Of a stretch of DNA of 64,000 nt, positions 1-7,121 are shown one piece after another (the stretch's first letter is position 1; each line of letters begins with the position of its first letter). The notes under the pieces are model-generated. The model did not search any database. It was not told the origin of the DNA and saw nothing but the letters and a program-made list of their open reading frames with translations. The position numbers and the translations under genes are program-made. Origin of the DNA: CAWVWD01 sp965662365 (GTDB taxonomy: Bacteria; Bacteroidota; Bacteroidia; Chitinophagales; Saprospiraceae); contig CBFIHR010000001.1 of the NCBI GenBank assembly GCA_965662365.1, positions 62,001 to 126,000 of the forward strand. The letters run 5' to 3'.

Positions 1-429
1 TGCCTCTAATAATTCAACATCATATAATTCTTTATAACGCGTAATTGCCGTAATTTTTCGACCATTCTTAAGCAATTCAATAATTTCCGTCATATTCAGT
101 TCATACGAAGGCAGCGTCAAAGCACCATTCATAATTCCATCTAAAACATAACGTGCTTCCGCTTTGCTGATGCCATATTTATTTTGCAAATGTTCGACCG
201 TGATGTCAACATCTCCGACATCCATTTGCATATTCATCATATTGACCTCTTCCATCGTAAAGGCTGAATCACTTCGATGATTCGGAGCGAAGAGCGGTAG
301 TTCAGACTGAAAGGTTTCTATTACACCCTTAGCTTCCGATATTGTTACCCCAAACTCGTCAGCATACAATTGTATGGCTTCATCTACCCTTTCATCTTTT
401 AATAATGCTACAATTTTTTCTTCCATCGT
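1..429 (-). CDS. L7/L12-like helical repeat protein, 3' end cut by window edge
   Basis: An open frame starts at an ATG (427-429) and runs off the left edge with no stop, so 143 residues are visible. They contain repeated helix-loop-helix units. Residues 1-39 (LLKDERVDEAIQLYADEFG...SEAKGVIE) and about 115-143 (IIELLKNGRKITAITRYKEL...LLEA) resemble the helical part of the ribosomal L7/L12 C-terminal domain (IKxxRxxTGLGLKEAKxxVE). A middle unit (LQNKYGISKAEARYVLDGI) looks related. Genuine L7/L12 has one such domain after a dimerisation region, so this is probably one of the small L7/L12-like proteins of unknown role, not the ribosomal stalk protein. No function is assigned. The next gene, prmA, methylates L11, but the spacer of about 360 bp gives no sign of co-transcription. 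Confidence 0.6.
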
Positions 430-786
430 CCTAAGTAATGCTCAAAAAATAACTTTCCGACTTGAACCATTTAAACCTATCTAGAATATTAGGTTTGTTG
501 AAATTAAACCTCTGATTTAATTTTTGAGTGTTCTTAATAATAGTAGTGGAAATTTTAATATTTTGATTTTATAGCAATCGCAAGAAAAGAAATTGAATCA
601 CAGAAAATAGTATTCAATAACTTTCATAGCTCGAAAATATTGAAATTTCGCTACAAATTTTCTTGCGATTGCCATAATTTTGATTTCAATTGGTTCTCCA
701 AATTTACAAAGTTGTCATAAGAAATCACATTTAATCGATCTTTTATTTTAACAAACTGTGTAAAAATCAACATTTCTATCAATCCT
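430..786. other. Non-coding spacer upstream of the L7/L12-like gene
   Basis: This AT-rich stretch lies between the ATG of the edge gene and the stop of prmA, both on the minus strand. I see no convincing gene. A minus-strand frame at 651-842 overlaps the prmA 3' end and has no family features. The one notable structure is the long-spaced inverted repeat at 569-677. Confidence 0.6.
569..677. repeat. Inverted repeat, 20-bp arms, 69-nt spacer
   Basis: The arms at 569-588 (TTATAGCAATCGCAAGAAAA) and 658-677 are inverted copies with one mismatch in 20 positions. The 69-nt spacer is long for an intrinsic terminator. The element lies between the prmA stop and the start of the edge gene, both read leftward. 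It could be a terminator with an extended loop or a small palindromic repeat. Confidence 0.6.
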
Positions 787-1611
787 CTAAGATAAACCAA
801 CCAACATGCACAACCAATTATTCTTAATCGACACTTTTTCAATCAATAAATCATTCTCCGTACATGCTTGACGCAATATCGCCTCATCTTCCTTCAAAAA
901 ACCAGAAATAATCAGCTTACCAGCTTCCGCCAATTTAGATTTCAACTCTGATAAAGTTGCCAAAATCACATTTCGATTAATATTCGCCAAAATTACATCA
1001 TAATCCTGTCCTTCGATCGCCTCGATTGTTCCTTCAAAAGTATTGATATTATGAACTTGATTAATCGCCGCATTTTCAATTGTATTCAAATACGACTCAT
1101 TTTCTATATCTACCGCATCAATCACCGTTGCCCCCAACTTCGACGCCAAAATCGCCAAAATCCCGGTACCGCAACCATAATCAAAAACTCGTTTACCTTC
1201 AAAATCCAGTCCTTGCATCACGTCCATCACCATGAAAGTTGTCTCATGATGCCCAGTCCCGAATGCCATTTTCGGATTAATAACCAACTCAAACTGCACC
1301 GTCGGAATCGGCTCGTGAAAAGACGCCCGAACCGCACAAAAATCTCGAACAACAACAGGTTTGAAACTCGCTTCCCATTGAGCATTCCAGTTTTGTTCAG
1401 CAATTTCTTCTACATCATACTCAAAGTTGAACTGCTCTTTCAAACGCTCCACTTCCTCTTGAACGGCCTTCGTATTATCACGGTTAGAAATGTACGCATC
1501 AACACCATTTTCAGTTGTTTCAAACGTATCAAAGCCCAACTGTCCCAAAAAAGCAGTGATAATCTCCCCCATTTCAGGCGAAGTCACTATTTTATAATTA
1601 TGATAGAGCAT
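787..1611 (-). CDS. prmA: Ribosomal protein L11 methyltransferase
   Basis: This is a 274-residue PrmA-type methyltransferase that uses AdoMet to methylate lysine and N-terminal amino groups of ribosomal protein L11 in the cytoplasm. Residues 112-125 carry the family signature NPKMAFGTGHHETT. AdoMet motif I (FDYGCGTG) follows at 143-150, and a DVILANINRN segment near 205-213 matches the substrate-side motif IV. The N-terminal 80 residues fit the L11-recognition domain, and length is normal for Bacteroidota. The start is ATG. tpiA lies upstream on the same strand across a hairpin-rich 120-bp spacer. Confidence 0.95.
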   Translation of the reverse strand: MLYHNYKIVTSPEMGEIITAFLGQLGFDTFETTENGVDAYISNRDNTKAVQEEVERLKEQFNFEYDVEEIAEQNWNAQWEASFKPVVVRDFCAVRASFHEPIPTVQFELVINPKMAFGTGHHETTFMVMDVMQGLDFEGKRVFDYGCGTGILAILASKLGATVIDAVDIENESYLNTIENAAINQVHNINTFEGTIEAIEGQDYDVILANINRNVILATLSELKSKLAEAGKLIISGFLKEDEAILRQACTENDLLIEKVSIKNNWLCMLVGLS

Positions 1612-1656
1612 CTTTTTGGTTTAAATAATTTCATAGTTTAAATCTTGCAGTTTTCG

Positions 1657-1719
1657 TAGTTTCGTAGTTGCAATAATTTCGTAGTTTTAAAAACCACAAT
1701 TACTAAAACTACGAAACTA
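1657..1719 (-). terminator. Alternative hairpins between tpiA and prmA
   Basis: Two overlapping stems share a right arm. One is 13 bp, pairing 1657-1669 (TAGTTTCGTAGTT) with 1707-1719. The other is 12 bp, pairing 1677-1688 (TTTCGTAGTTTT) with 1705-1716. They come from tandem copies of a TTTCGTAGTT unit. Position fits termination or attenuation after tpiA on the minus strand, but GC content is low. Confidence 0.45.
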
Positions 1720-1733
1720 AAAAACCACTCAAA

Positions 1734-2486
1734 CTAAATCGCATTTATAATCGGCACAAAATTTTCGACCGTCAAAGACGCACCGCCAACTAAGCCACCA
1801 TCAACATCAGCACAACCGAATAATTCGTTCGCATTATTTGGTTTTACGCTACCGCCATACAAAATCGTCGTATCGTCAGCCACTGCCTCACCATACTTTT
1901 CAGCGATTACTGCACGCAATGCTTTTTGAGTCGCTTGAGCCTGTTCAGGAGAAGCCGTCACACCAGTTCCGATAGCCCAAATCGGTTCGTAAGCAATCAC
2001 CACTTTTCCGAAATCCTCTGCCGATAAATGAAATAAACTTTCTTTTAATTGCGTCGCTACGAAATCCACATAAGTCCCTGCCTCACGAATCTCTAACGGC
2101 TCACCGCAACAAAAAATTGGCTTCAAACCACCTGCTAAAATCGCATCTACTTTTTCTGCCAAAAACGCATGGCTTTCGCCAAAATAAGCCCTACGCTCCG
2201 AATGACCAATCACGACATATTCGACGCCAATTGATGACAACATCGGTACAGACGTTTCGCCAGTATAAGCACCGCTTTCTTTTGTATAACAATTTTGAGC
2301 GGCAACAGCGATATTTTCAACATCTTTCACCAAAGCAGCCACCGCTTGTAAGTGAATAAAAGGCGTACACAAAATCACTTGCTTCCCATTTCCACCAGTT
2401 TCTTTGATAATTCCCTTTGCTAAATCTAAACCTTCTTCAAAAGTTTTATTCATTTTCCAGTTTCCTGCGACTATATTTTGTCTCAT
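1734..2486 (-). CDS. tpiA: Triose-phosphate isomerase
   Basis: This enzyme interconverts dihydroxyacetone phosphate and glyceraldehyde 3-phosphate in glycolysis and gluconeogenesis. All catalytic positions are present: Asn9 and Lys11 in NWKMN, His95 in IGHSERR, and Glu167 in AYEPIWAIGTG. The phosphate-binding GGSVKPNNA and GGLVGGASL segments lie near the C terminus. The 250-residue length is normal. I start at the ATG at 2484-2486 (MRQNIVAGNW), which matches family N termini. An upstream in-frame TTG at 2498 would add four residues without support. Confidence 0.97.
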   Translation of the reverse strand: MRQNIVAGNWKMNKTFEEGLDLAKGIIKETGGNGKQVILCTPFIHLQAVAALVKDVENIAVAAQNCYTKESGAYTGETSVPMLSSIGVEYVVIGHSERRAYFGESHAFLAEKVDAILAGGLKPIFCCGEPLEIREAGTYVDFVATQLKESLFHLSAEDFGKVVIAYEPIWAIGTGVTASPEQAQATQKALRAVIAEKYGEAVADDTTILYGGSVKPNNANELFGCADVDGGLVGGASLTVENFVPIINAI

Positions 2487-2560
2487 AAGATTCTTCAATT
2501 TTAATTTTTTACAAATTACTTTTCCATGATTCCGATTTTTAAGTAATTAAAAATCAGCTG

Positions 2561-2587
2561 CGAAGATACTAATTTTTTGAGTATCAA
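2561..2587 (-). promoter_or_regulatory. Candidate promoter of tpiA
   Basis: On the minus strand TATCTTCG (2561-2568) is one mismatch from the Bacteroidota -7 box TAnnTTTG. A TTG-containing -33 element lies 19 nt upstream. The tpiA ATG is about 75 nt downstream. Confidence 0.4.
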
Positions 2588-2733
2588 CAATCCTCCTTGT
2601 ATCCAACGACACAAGCACATTCCATAGCAAAATGACCATTAATACAAGTAAGACTACATTTTATCTAAAAAAATAGCTTTTTACTCATTTTTGAAACAAT
2701 TTATAACGGTATTCAAAGACAAAACTATGGCTT

Positions 2734-2955
2734 ATGCAACATCGATCAATCACAAAAAAAGGAGTTTCGCATTCCAGCAAAATCATTTGGAGAATCATTC
2801 TTATCATTAGCATCTTATTTTTTAACGCATTTATTGCAGTGATTTGGATAGGCATCTTTTTTATAAAAATTGGATTTCACTTTTCGTCAAGCGAAAATAG
2901 ACCAGAAATGTCATTATACGATTATGACAGTCACCTTAATACATCAGCCTATTAG
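2734..2955 (+). CDS. Possible small single-pass membrane protein
   Basis: This 73-residue ATG-started frame sits alone between divergent tpiA and the DUF445 gene. Residues 1-17 are basic (MQHRSITKKGVSHSSK), residues about 18-45 form one strongly hydrophobic helix, and the tail is short and polar. That layout fits a small inner-membrane protein. I recognise no family, and no promoter box or initiation signal decides the case. It could be a chance frame in an AT-rich spacer. Confidence 0.35.
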   Translation: MQHRSITKKGVSHSSKIIWRIILIISILFFNAFIAVIWIGIFFIKIGFHFSSSENRPEMSLYDYDSHLNTSAY

Positions 2956-3221
2956 GAACTTTCTAAGCTTCAATTATTAATATTATTAATAAAGTTATTT
3001 TATAGGTTATCATTTCTAACCCAGCATCTCATTTCCTGACCATTGATAATACTTTCTACCATATTAGGCTATTTTATAAAATAAGATTTTCACCTCAAAC
3101 CATTAGAATTCCTTAACTTGACTAACGTCTTTTTTATAATAAAATGCGGTTACTTATGGACAATCGATAGTTTATCGTAAATTTCGTCATCAACAAAATC
3201 TAAAATACCAAATAATCAATA

Positions 3222-4469
3222 ATGGAACTCGCTGTACAAGCCGCCTATCGTTTTTTTGAAACCTATGCCGAATGGCTGGGCTTGGCGATTATTCCATTTT
3301 CAGCCGCTTTAATCGGCTGGCTAACAAATAAATTAGCTATTTGGATGACTTTTTATCCGTTAGAAAGGACAGGTTTTACGATTGCATATTGGCAAGGAAT
3401 TATTCCTTCTCGTGCCGCAAAGATGGCCGGAATTTCAGTAGATTTAATGGTCGGAAAACTCATTGATCTCAATGCTATTTTTAATAAAATCAAACCTGAA
3501 ATTATCATCGAAAAATTATATCCTACACTCGAACCTATCTCTGTCGAAATGATGGACAAAATACTCCTTGAAAAAATGCCTTTGCCGTGGTTTTTTCTAC
3601 CTACCGACCTCAAAGAGTACTTTTTTAAAAATGCGAAAAAGGAAATTCCACATACTATCGAGGCGACGATCAAAGATATACAGGATAATATCGAAACGAT
3701 ATTTGATGTCAAATCAATGATTATTCAACAATTAGAACAAGATAAAGCGTTATTGAATGAAATATTTTTGAGCTGTGGCGAAAAAGAATTCAAATTTTTA
3801 GAGCATTCAGGATTATATTTTGGATTTTTATTCGGCTTAATTCAAATGATCTTATGGTATTACATTCAAGATTTTCCATTTTCATGGATCGTTTTACCAA
3901 TCGGTGGCTTGCTTGTTGGCTATTTAACAAACTGGTTGGCACTCAAACTTATATTCAAACCGACAGAACCTGTAAAAATAGGCTTTATCAAAATTCAAGG
4001 TTTGTTTTTGAAAAGGCAAAAAGCCGTTTCAGCCACTTATGCTGAAATTGTCAGTAAAAAAATATTAACAACAAAAAATATATTTACCTCCATTTTTAAT
4101 GGTAACAATCAGGCATTATTACATCAAATTATTGAAAACAACGTTAGAAAAGCCGTCGATAATACCGCTGGATCACTTCGTTCTATCGTCCAAATACTAA
4201 CAGGTCGAAGTGCTTATACCGATCTCAAAAATGAGTTGGTAAACATTTATCTTGACTTTCTGCCTTACGCTATCAGTCAAAGTTTTGACTACATGGACGA
4301 AGCGATAGACATGAAAAATACTTTAAATGAAAAAATGTCAAATTTAACCTCAAGCGAATTTGAGGGCTTTTTACACCCTATTTTTGAGGCAGACGAACTA
4401 AAATTAATCCTTGTCGGTGCTATTTTGGGTCTATTTGCCGGTTTTTTACAAATGTTATTTTTAGTCTAA
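3222..4469 (+). CDS. DUF445 family membrane protein
   Basis: This 415-residue protein matches the layout of the DUF445 (YheB/YtlR-like) family. It has an N-terminal helix at about 14-36 followed by a conserved segment (GWLTNKLAIWMTFYPLE), and a second hydrophobic pair at about 195-240 with the same kind of motif (VGYLTNWLALKLIFKPTEP). A final helix lies at about 393-413. The duplicated TNxLAxxxxFxP motif is the strongest evidence. The function of the family is not established. Between the two halves is a soluble helical region. The ATG start matches the beginning of homologous proteins. The PLP-enzyme gene follows after about 107 bp on the same strand. Confidence 0.85.
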   Translation: MELAVQAAYRFFETYAEWLGLAIIPFSAALIGWLTNKLAIWMTFYPLERTGFTIAYWQGIIPSRAAKMAGISVDLMVGKLIDLNAIFNKIKPEIIIEKLYPTLEPISVEMMDKILLEKMPLPWFFLPTDLKEYFFKNAKKEIPHTIEATIKDIQDNIETIFDVKSMIIQQLEQDKALLNEIFLSCGEKEFKFLEHSGLYFGFLFGLIQMILWYYIQDFPFSWIVLPIGGLLVGYLTNWLALKLIFKPTEPVKIGFIKIQGLFLKRQKAVSATYAEIVSKKILTTKNIFTSIFNGNNQALLHQIIENNVRKAVDNTAGSLRSIVQILTGRSAYTDLKNELVNIYLDFLPYAISQSFDYMDEAIDMKNTLNEKMSNLTSSEFEGFLHPIFEADELKLILVGAILGLFAGFLQMLFLV

Positions 4470-4476
4470 ATCCTCG

Positions 4477-4493
4477 TAGATTTGGTAAATTTG
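4477..4493 (+). promoter_or_regulatory. Tandem -7 boxes before the PLP enzyme gene
   Basis: TAGATTTG (4477-4484) and TAAATTTG (4486-4493) both fit TAnnTTTG exactly and lie nine bases apart. No clear TTTG -33 element is visible. They fall between the DUF445 stop and the ATG at 4577, so the downstream gene may have its own promoter and a 5' leader of roughly 75-85 nt. Confidence 0.4.
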
Positions 4494-4576
4494 TGATTAA
4501 AGTAGTTGAAGCAGTTGTGCCTTGTAAAGACTACTTAAACTACCGAACTACTCACAAACTAATCAAACTAAAAAGA

Positions 4577-5740
4577 ATGAAATTTAACACCAAAGTAATT
4601 CACGCAGGTATTGAGCCTGACCCGAGTACTGGTGCGATTATGACACCGATTTTTCAGACTTCAACTTATGTGCAAGAAGCCCCGGGCGTTCACAAGGGTT
4701 TTGAGTATGCACGAACGAAAAACCCAACTCGTCAAGCATTAGAAAATAACTTAGCCGCCTTAGAAAACGGCTTTGGAGCAGTCGCTTTTGGTAGCGGTTT
4801 AGCGGCTTTAGATGCTGTTGTTAAGTTGCTCAAAACAGGAGACGAAATTTTATCTGTCAATGATTTGTATGGTGGTTCGTACCGTTTGATGCGTCGAATT
4901 TATGAGCCTTTCGGCATAAAGTCCCGCTTTGTGGACATGAACGATTTAGAAAATTTTGAAAAAGAGATTCGTCCTGAAACGAAGTTAATTTGGATTGAAA
5001 CGCCAACTAACCCGATGTTAAATATCGTTGATATTGAAGCAATTTGTACGATTGCTAAAAAACATAGCATCCTGACTTGTGTCGATAATACCTTTGCGTC
5101 GCCTTATTTGCAGCAGCCCTTAGACTTAGGTGCAGACTTAGTTTTACATTCAGCGACCAAATATTTAGGTGGTCACTCCGACACAATTTTAGGTGCGGTT
5201 GTTACCAAAAATAAGACAGAATTCGACCGCTTGAAATTTATTCAAAATGCTTCGGGAGCGATTCCTGGGCCGCAAGATTGTTTTTTAGTTTTACGTGGCA
5301 TCAAAACCCTACATTTACGAGTCCAGCGAGCTTGTGACAATGCTCGGGCAATTGCGACCTTTTTGCGTCAACAGCCAGAAGTCAATCAAGTCCGCTATCC
5401 AGGTTTTGAGTCGCATCCAAATCATGCGATTGCCAAAAAACAAATGCGGGACTTTGGCGGCATGGTTTCCTTTGATATGAAAGGCGATAACTTTGACGAT
5501 GCAACACAGATTTTAGCGAATACACATTATTTTTCTTTAGCAGAGTCTTTAGGTGGCGTGGAGTCACTAATCGGTCATCCTGCGTCAATGACACATGGTT
5601 CAATTCCAAAAGAAGAACGTTTGAAAGTCGGTTTAACGGATTCTATGATTCGTTTAAGTATCGGAATTGAAGATGTTGAAGATTTGATTAACGACTTGAA
5701 ATCTGCTTTTCAAAAGTTATCAAATAGTAAAATTAAATGA
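4577..5740 (+). CDS. Cystathionine gamma-synthase/lyase family PLP enzyme
   Basis: This 387-residue protein belongs to the Cys/Met metabolism PLP-dependent family. It has the substrate/PLP segment YARTKNPTR (44-52), the GSGLAA turn (72-77), the PLP-ring Asp in CVDNTFASP (168-176), and the Schiff-base lysine K195 in SATKYLGGHSD. It acts in cytoplasmic transsulfuration. Sequence alone does not separate cystathionine gamma-synthase (MetB) from gamma-lyase, so no symbol is given. I use the ATG at 4577. A longer frame from a GTG at 4493 would add 28 residues encoded by low-complexity leader sequence. A strong palindrome follows the stop. Confidence 0.9.
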   Translation: MKFNTKVIHAGIEPDPSTGAIMTPIFQTSTYVQEAPGVHKGFEYARTKNPTRQALENNLAALENGFGAVAFGSGLAALDAVVKLLKTGDEILSVNDLYGGSYRLMRRIYEPFGIKSRFVDMNDLENFEKEIRPETKLIWIETPTNPMLNIVDIEAICTIAKKHSILTCVDNTFASPYLQQPLDLGADLVLHSATKYLGGHSDTILGAVVTKNKTEFDRLKFIQNASGAIPGPQDCFLVLRGIKTLHLRVQRACDNARAIATFLRQQPEVNQVRYPGFESHPNHAIAKKQMRDFGGMVSFDMKGDNFDDATQILANTHYFSLAESLGGVESLIGHPASMTHGSIPKEERLKVGLTDSMIRLSIGIEDVEDLINDLKSAFQKLSNSKIK

Positions 5741-5756
5741 TAAATGAAGACTTCTG

Positions 5757-5787
5757 AACCTATAGGGTTTTGAAAACCTTATAGGTT
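5757..5787. terminator. Palindromic bidirectional terminator
   Basis: The 15-bp arms (5757-5771 and 5773-5787) pair throughout, with one G-U wobble, around a central G in a TTTTGAAAA core. The site lies between convergent genes, the PLP enzyme (+) and a deoxynucleoside kinase (-), and is followed by a T-rich run on the plus strand. It shares its core with palindromes at 18.3, 19.6, 26.4 and 59.5 kb. Confidence 0.8.
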
Positions 5788-5806
5788 TCTTTTCAATAAA
5801 TGAAAC

Positions 5807-6457
5807 CTACCAGTTTGTCGTGACGTAATTAATTCCTAATCTATAATCTTGCGTCATCAATTCTAACAACTTTTGGTAAGTCGTATGATCATTCAAAAAA
5901 TCTGCTTTTTCGACATCAACGATTAAAATCGGAATGGACATCTCGGTACGAAAAAACTCGAAATATGTATTTTGGATTTTTTGTAAATACTCGTTCGTAA
6001 TATCCTTTTCGTACTCTCGCCCCCTTTTGTCGATATTCGCCCTCAAGTTATCAACCGAACGATGCAAATACACCAGTAAATCTGGTTTTGGAAAAGATGC
6101 ATTTAAGACATGAAAAATCCGAGAAAATAGGCGATGTTCTTCAGCCTTCAAGTTATTTCGAGCAAATAACAAGGTTTTCAAAAAAAAATAATCGGCTAAT
6201 GTTCCTTCCTTAAATAATTCTGGTTCTAACAATCCTTCTTGCAGCTGTTTGTGTCTTTCCGTCATAAAAAACAACTCAACAGGAAAAGCATATCGTTCAG
6301 GATTTTGATAAAAAGACGGTAAAAACGGATTGTCTTCAAACGATTCTAAAATCAATTGACAATTAAAATCCGCTGCAACACGATTGCAAAACGTCGTTTT
6401 TCCTGCACCAATATTACCTTCAACGGCAATGAAATTATATTTTGTAAAAGGATTCAA
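5807..6457 (-). CDS. Deoxynucleoside kinase family protein (folK-linked)
   Basis: This 216-residue P-loop kinase resembles the dCK/dGK family of deoxynucleoside salvage. The Walker A motif GNIGAGKTT lies near residues 14-22, and LESFEDNPFLPSFY (about 38-51) carries the Glu expected to act as base. The lid-like RGREYE is near 128-133. Where the paralogue at 10618-11265 has the family motif DRT (QDRTIYED), this protein reads LADYFFLKT, so the usual Asp-Arg pair is altered. The start appears to be TTG at 6455-6457. Upstream is a stop with no intervening ATG, and the next Met lies beyond the P-loop. folK ends 53 bp upstream on the same strand, a frequent Bacteroidota arrangement. Confidence 0.85.
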   Translation of the reverse strand: MNPFTKYNFIAVEGNIGAGKTTFCNRVAADFNCQLILESFEDNPFLPSFYQNPERYAFPVELFFMTERHKQLQEGLLEPELFKEGTLADYFFLKTLLFARNNLKAEEHRLFSRIFHVLNASFPKPDLLVYLHRSVDNLRANIDKRGREYEKDITNEYLQKIQNTYFEFFRTEMSIPILIVDVEKADFLNDHTTYQKLLELMTQDYRLGINYVTTNW

Positions 6458-6510
6458 GTATTTTAGTAATTAGTTGTTATTTAAAACCTGATAGATTCGT
6501 ATTGTATAAA

Positions 6511-7008
6511 TTATTTTTCTAAAATAAAGACTTCTAAAGTATCTTCTGATTGCCAATACAAGTCGTCAATTGTTTGCTTTAATTTAGGATGCTCGACCTC
6601 TCCGGCAATTTCCATTAATGGAATCAATACAAAATTGCGTTGATGCAAGTAGGGATGCGGAATGATTAAATCCTCCGTCTCTACTATTAAGTTATCGTAC
6701 ATTAATACGTCAATATCGATAATACGAGCCGCCCATTTCTGTTCTCGAATTCGATTAAAATAGTCGGACTCAATCCCAAGTACTTTTTGTAGCACTTCTT
6801 TAGGTTGAAGTGTTGTAGCGACTTTTAGTGCTTGATTATAAAAATTGGGCTGATTTGTTACGCCCCAGGCTTCGGTTTCATAAATATTAGATACCGCCTC
6901 GATTTTACCAATATATTGCTCTATATATTCGTTCGCTTTCGCTAAATTCTTTAAGCGATTCCCAAGATTACTACCCGTGTGCAAATAGACGAAACTGCCC
7001 TTTTTCAT
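6511..7008 (-). CDS. folK: 2-amino-4-hydroxy-6-hydroxymethyldihydropteridine pyrophosphokinase
   Basis: HPPK transfers pyrophosphate from ATP to 6-hydroxymethyl-7,8-dihydropterin in folate synthesis. The 165-residue protein starts KKGSFVYLHTGSNLGNR, matching the family opening (YLxxGSNLGdR). It contains the metal-binding segment ARIIDIDVLMYDN and the HPHPYL-type motif IPHPYLHQRNFVLIPL. I start at the ATG at 7006-7008. An in-frame TTG at 7017 lies inside a predicted promoter box. It precedes the deoxynucleoside kinase gene by 53 bp, suggesting a two-gene operon. Confidence 0.93.
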   Translation of the reverse strand: MKKGSFVYLHTGSNLGNRLKNLAKANEYIEQYIGKIEAVSNIYETEAWGVTNQPNFYNQALKVATTLQPKEVLQKVLGIESDYFNRIREQKWAARIIDIDVLMYDNLIVETEDLIIPHPYLHQRNFVLIPLMEIAGEVEHPKLKQTIDDLYWQSEDTLEVFILEK

Positions 7009-7014
7009 AGTCAA

Positions 7015-7043
7015 CAAAGGTAGGATTTTTTTTTGTTTATCAA
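7015..7043 (-). promoter_or_regulatory. Candidate promoter giving a near-leaderless folK mRNA
   Basis: On the minus strand TACCTTTG (7015-7022) fits TAnnTTTG exactly, and a TTG (7041-7043) lies 18 nt upstream. The box ends six bases before the folK ATG, so transcription would begin at or next to the start codon. Confidence 0.5.
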
Positions 7044-7121
7044 TCCTTAGAAGTCATTAGATTTTCTATTTTAAACAGAATTATAAGATAACATTATCAA
7101 GCCTTTTTTTCCAGGAACTCA

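Noticed and set aside
651..842. Minus-strand frame overlapping the prmA 3' end
   Set aside because: It is read in another frame across the well-supported C terminus of PrmA.
4493..4576. GTG-started 28-residue extension of the PLP enzyme
   Set aside because: It overlaps a -7 box and low-complexity leader, and homologues begin at the ATG at 4577 (MKFNTKVIHAG).
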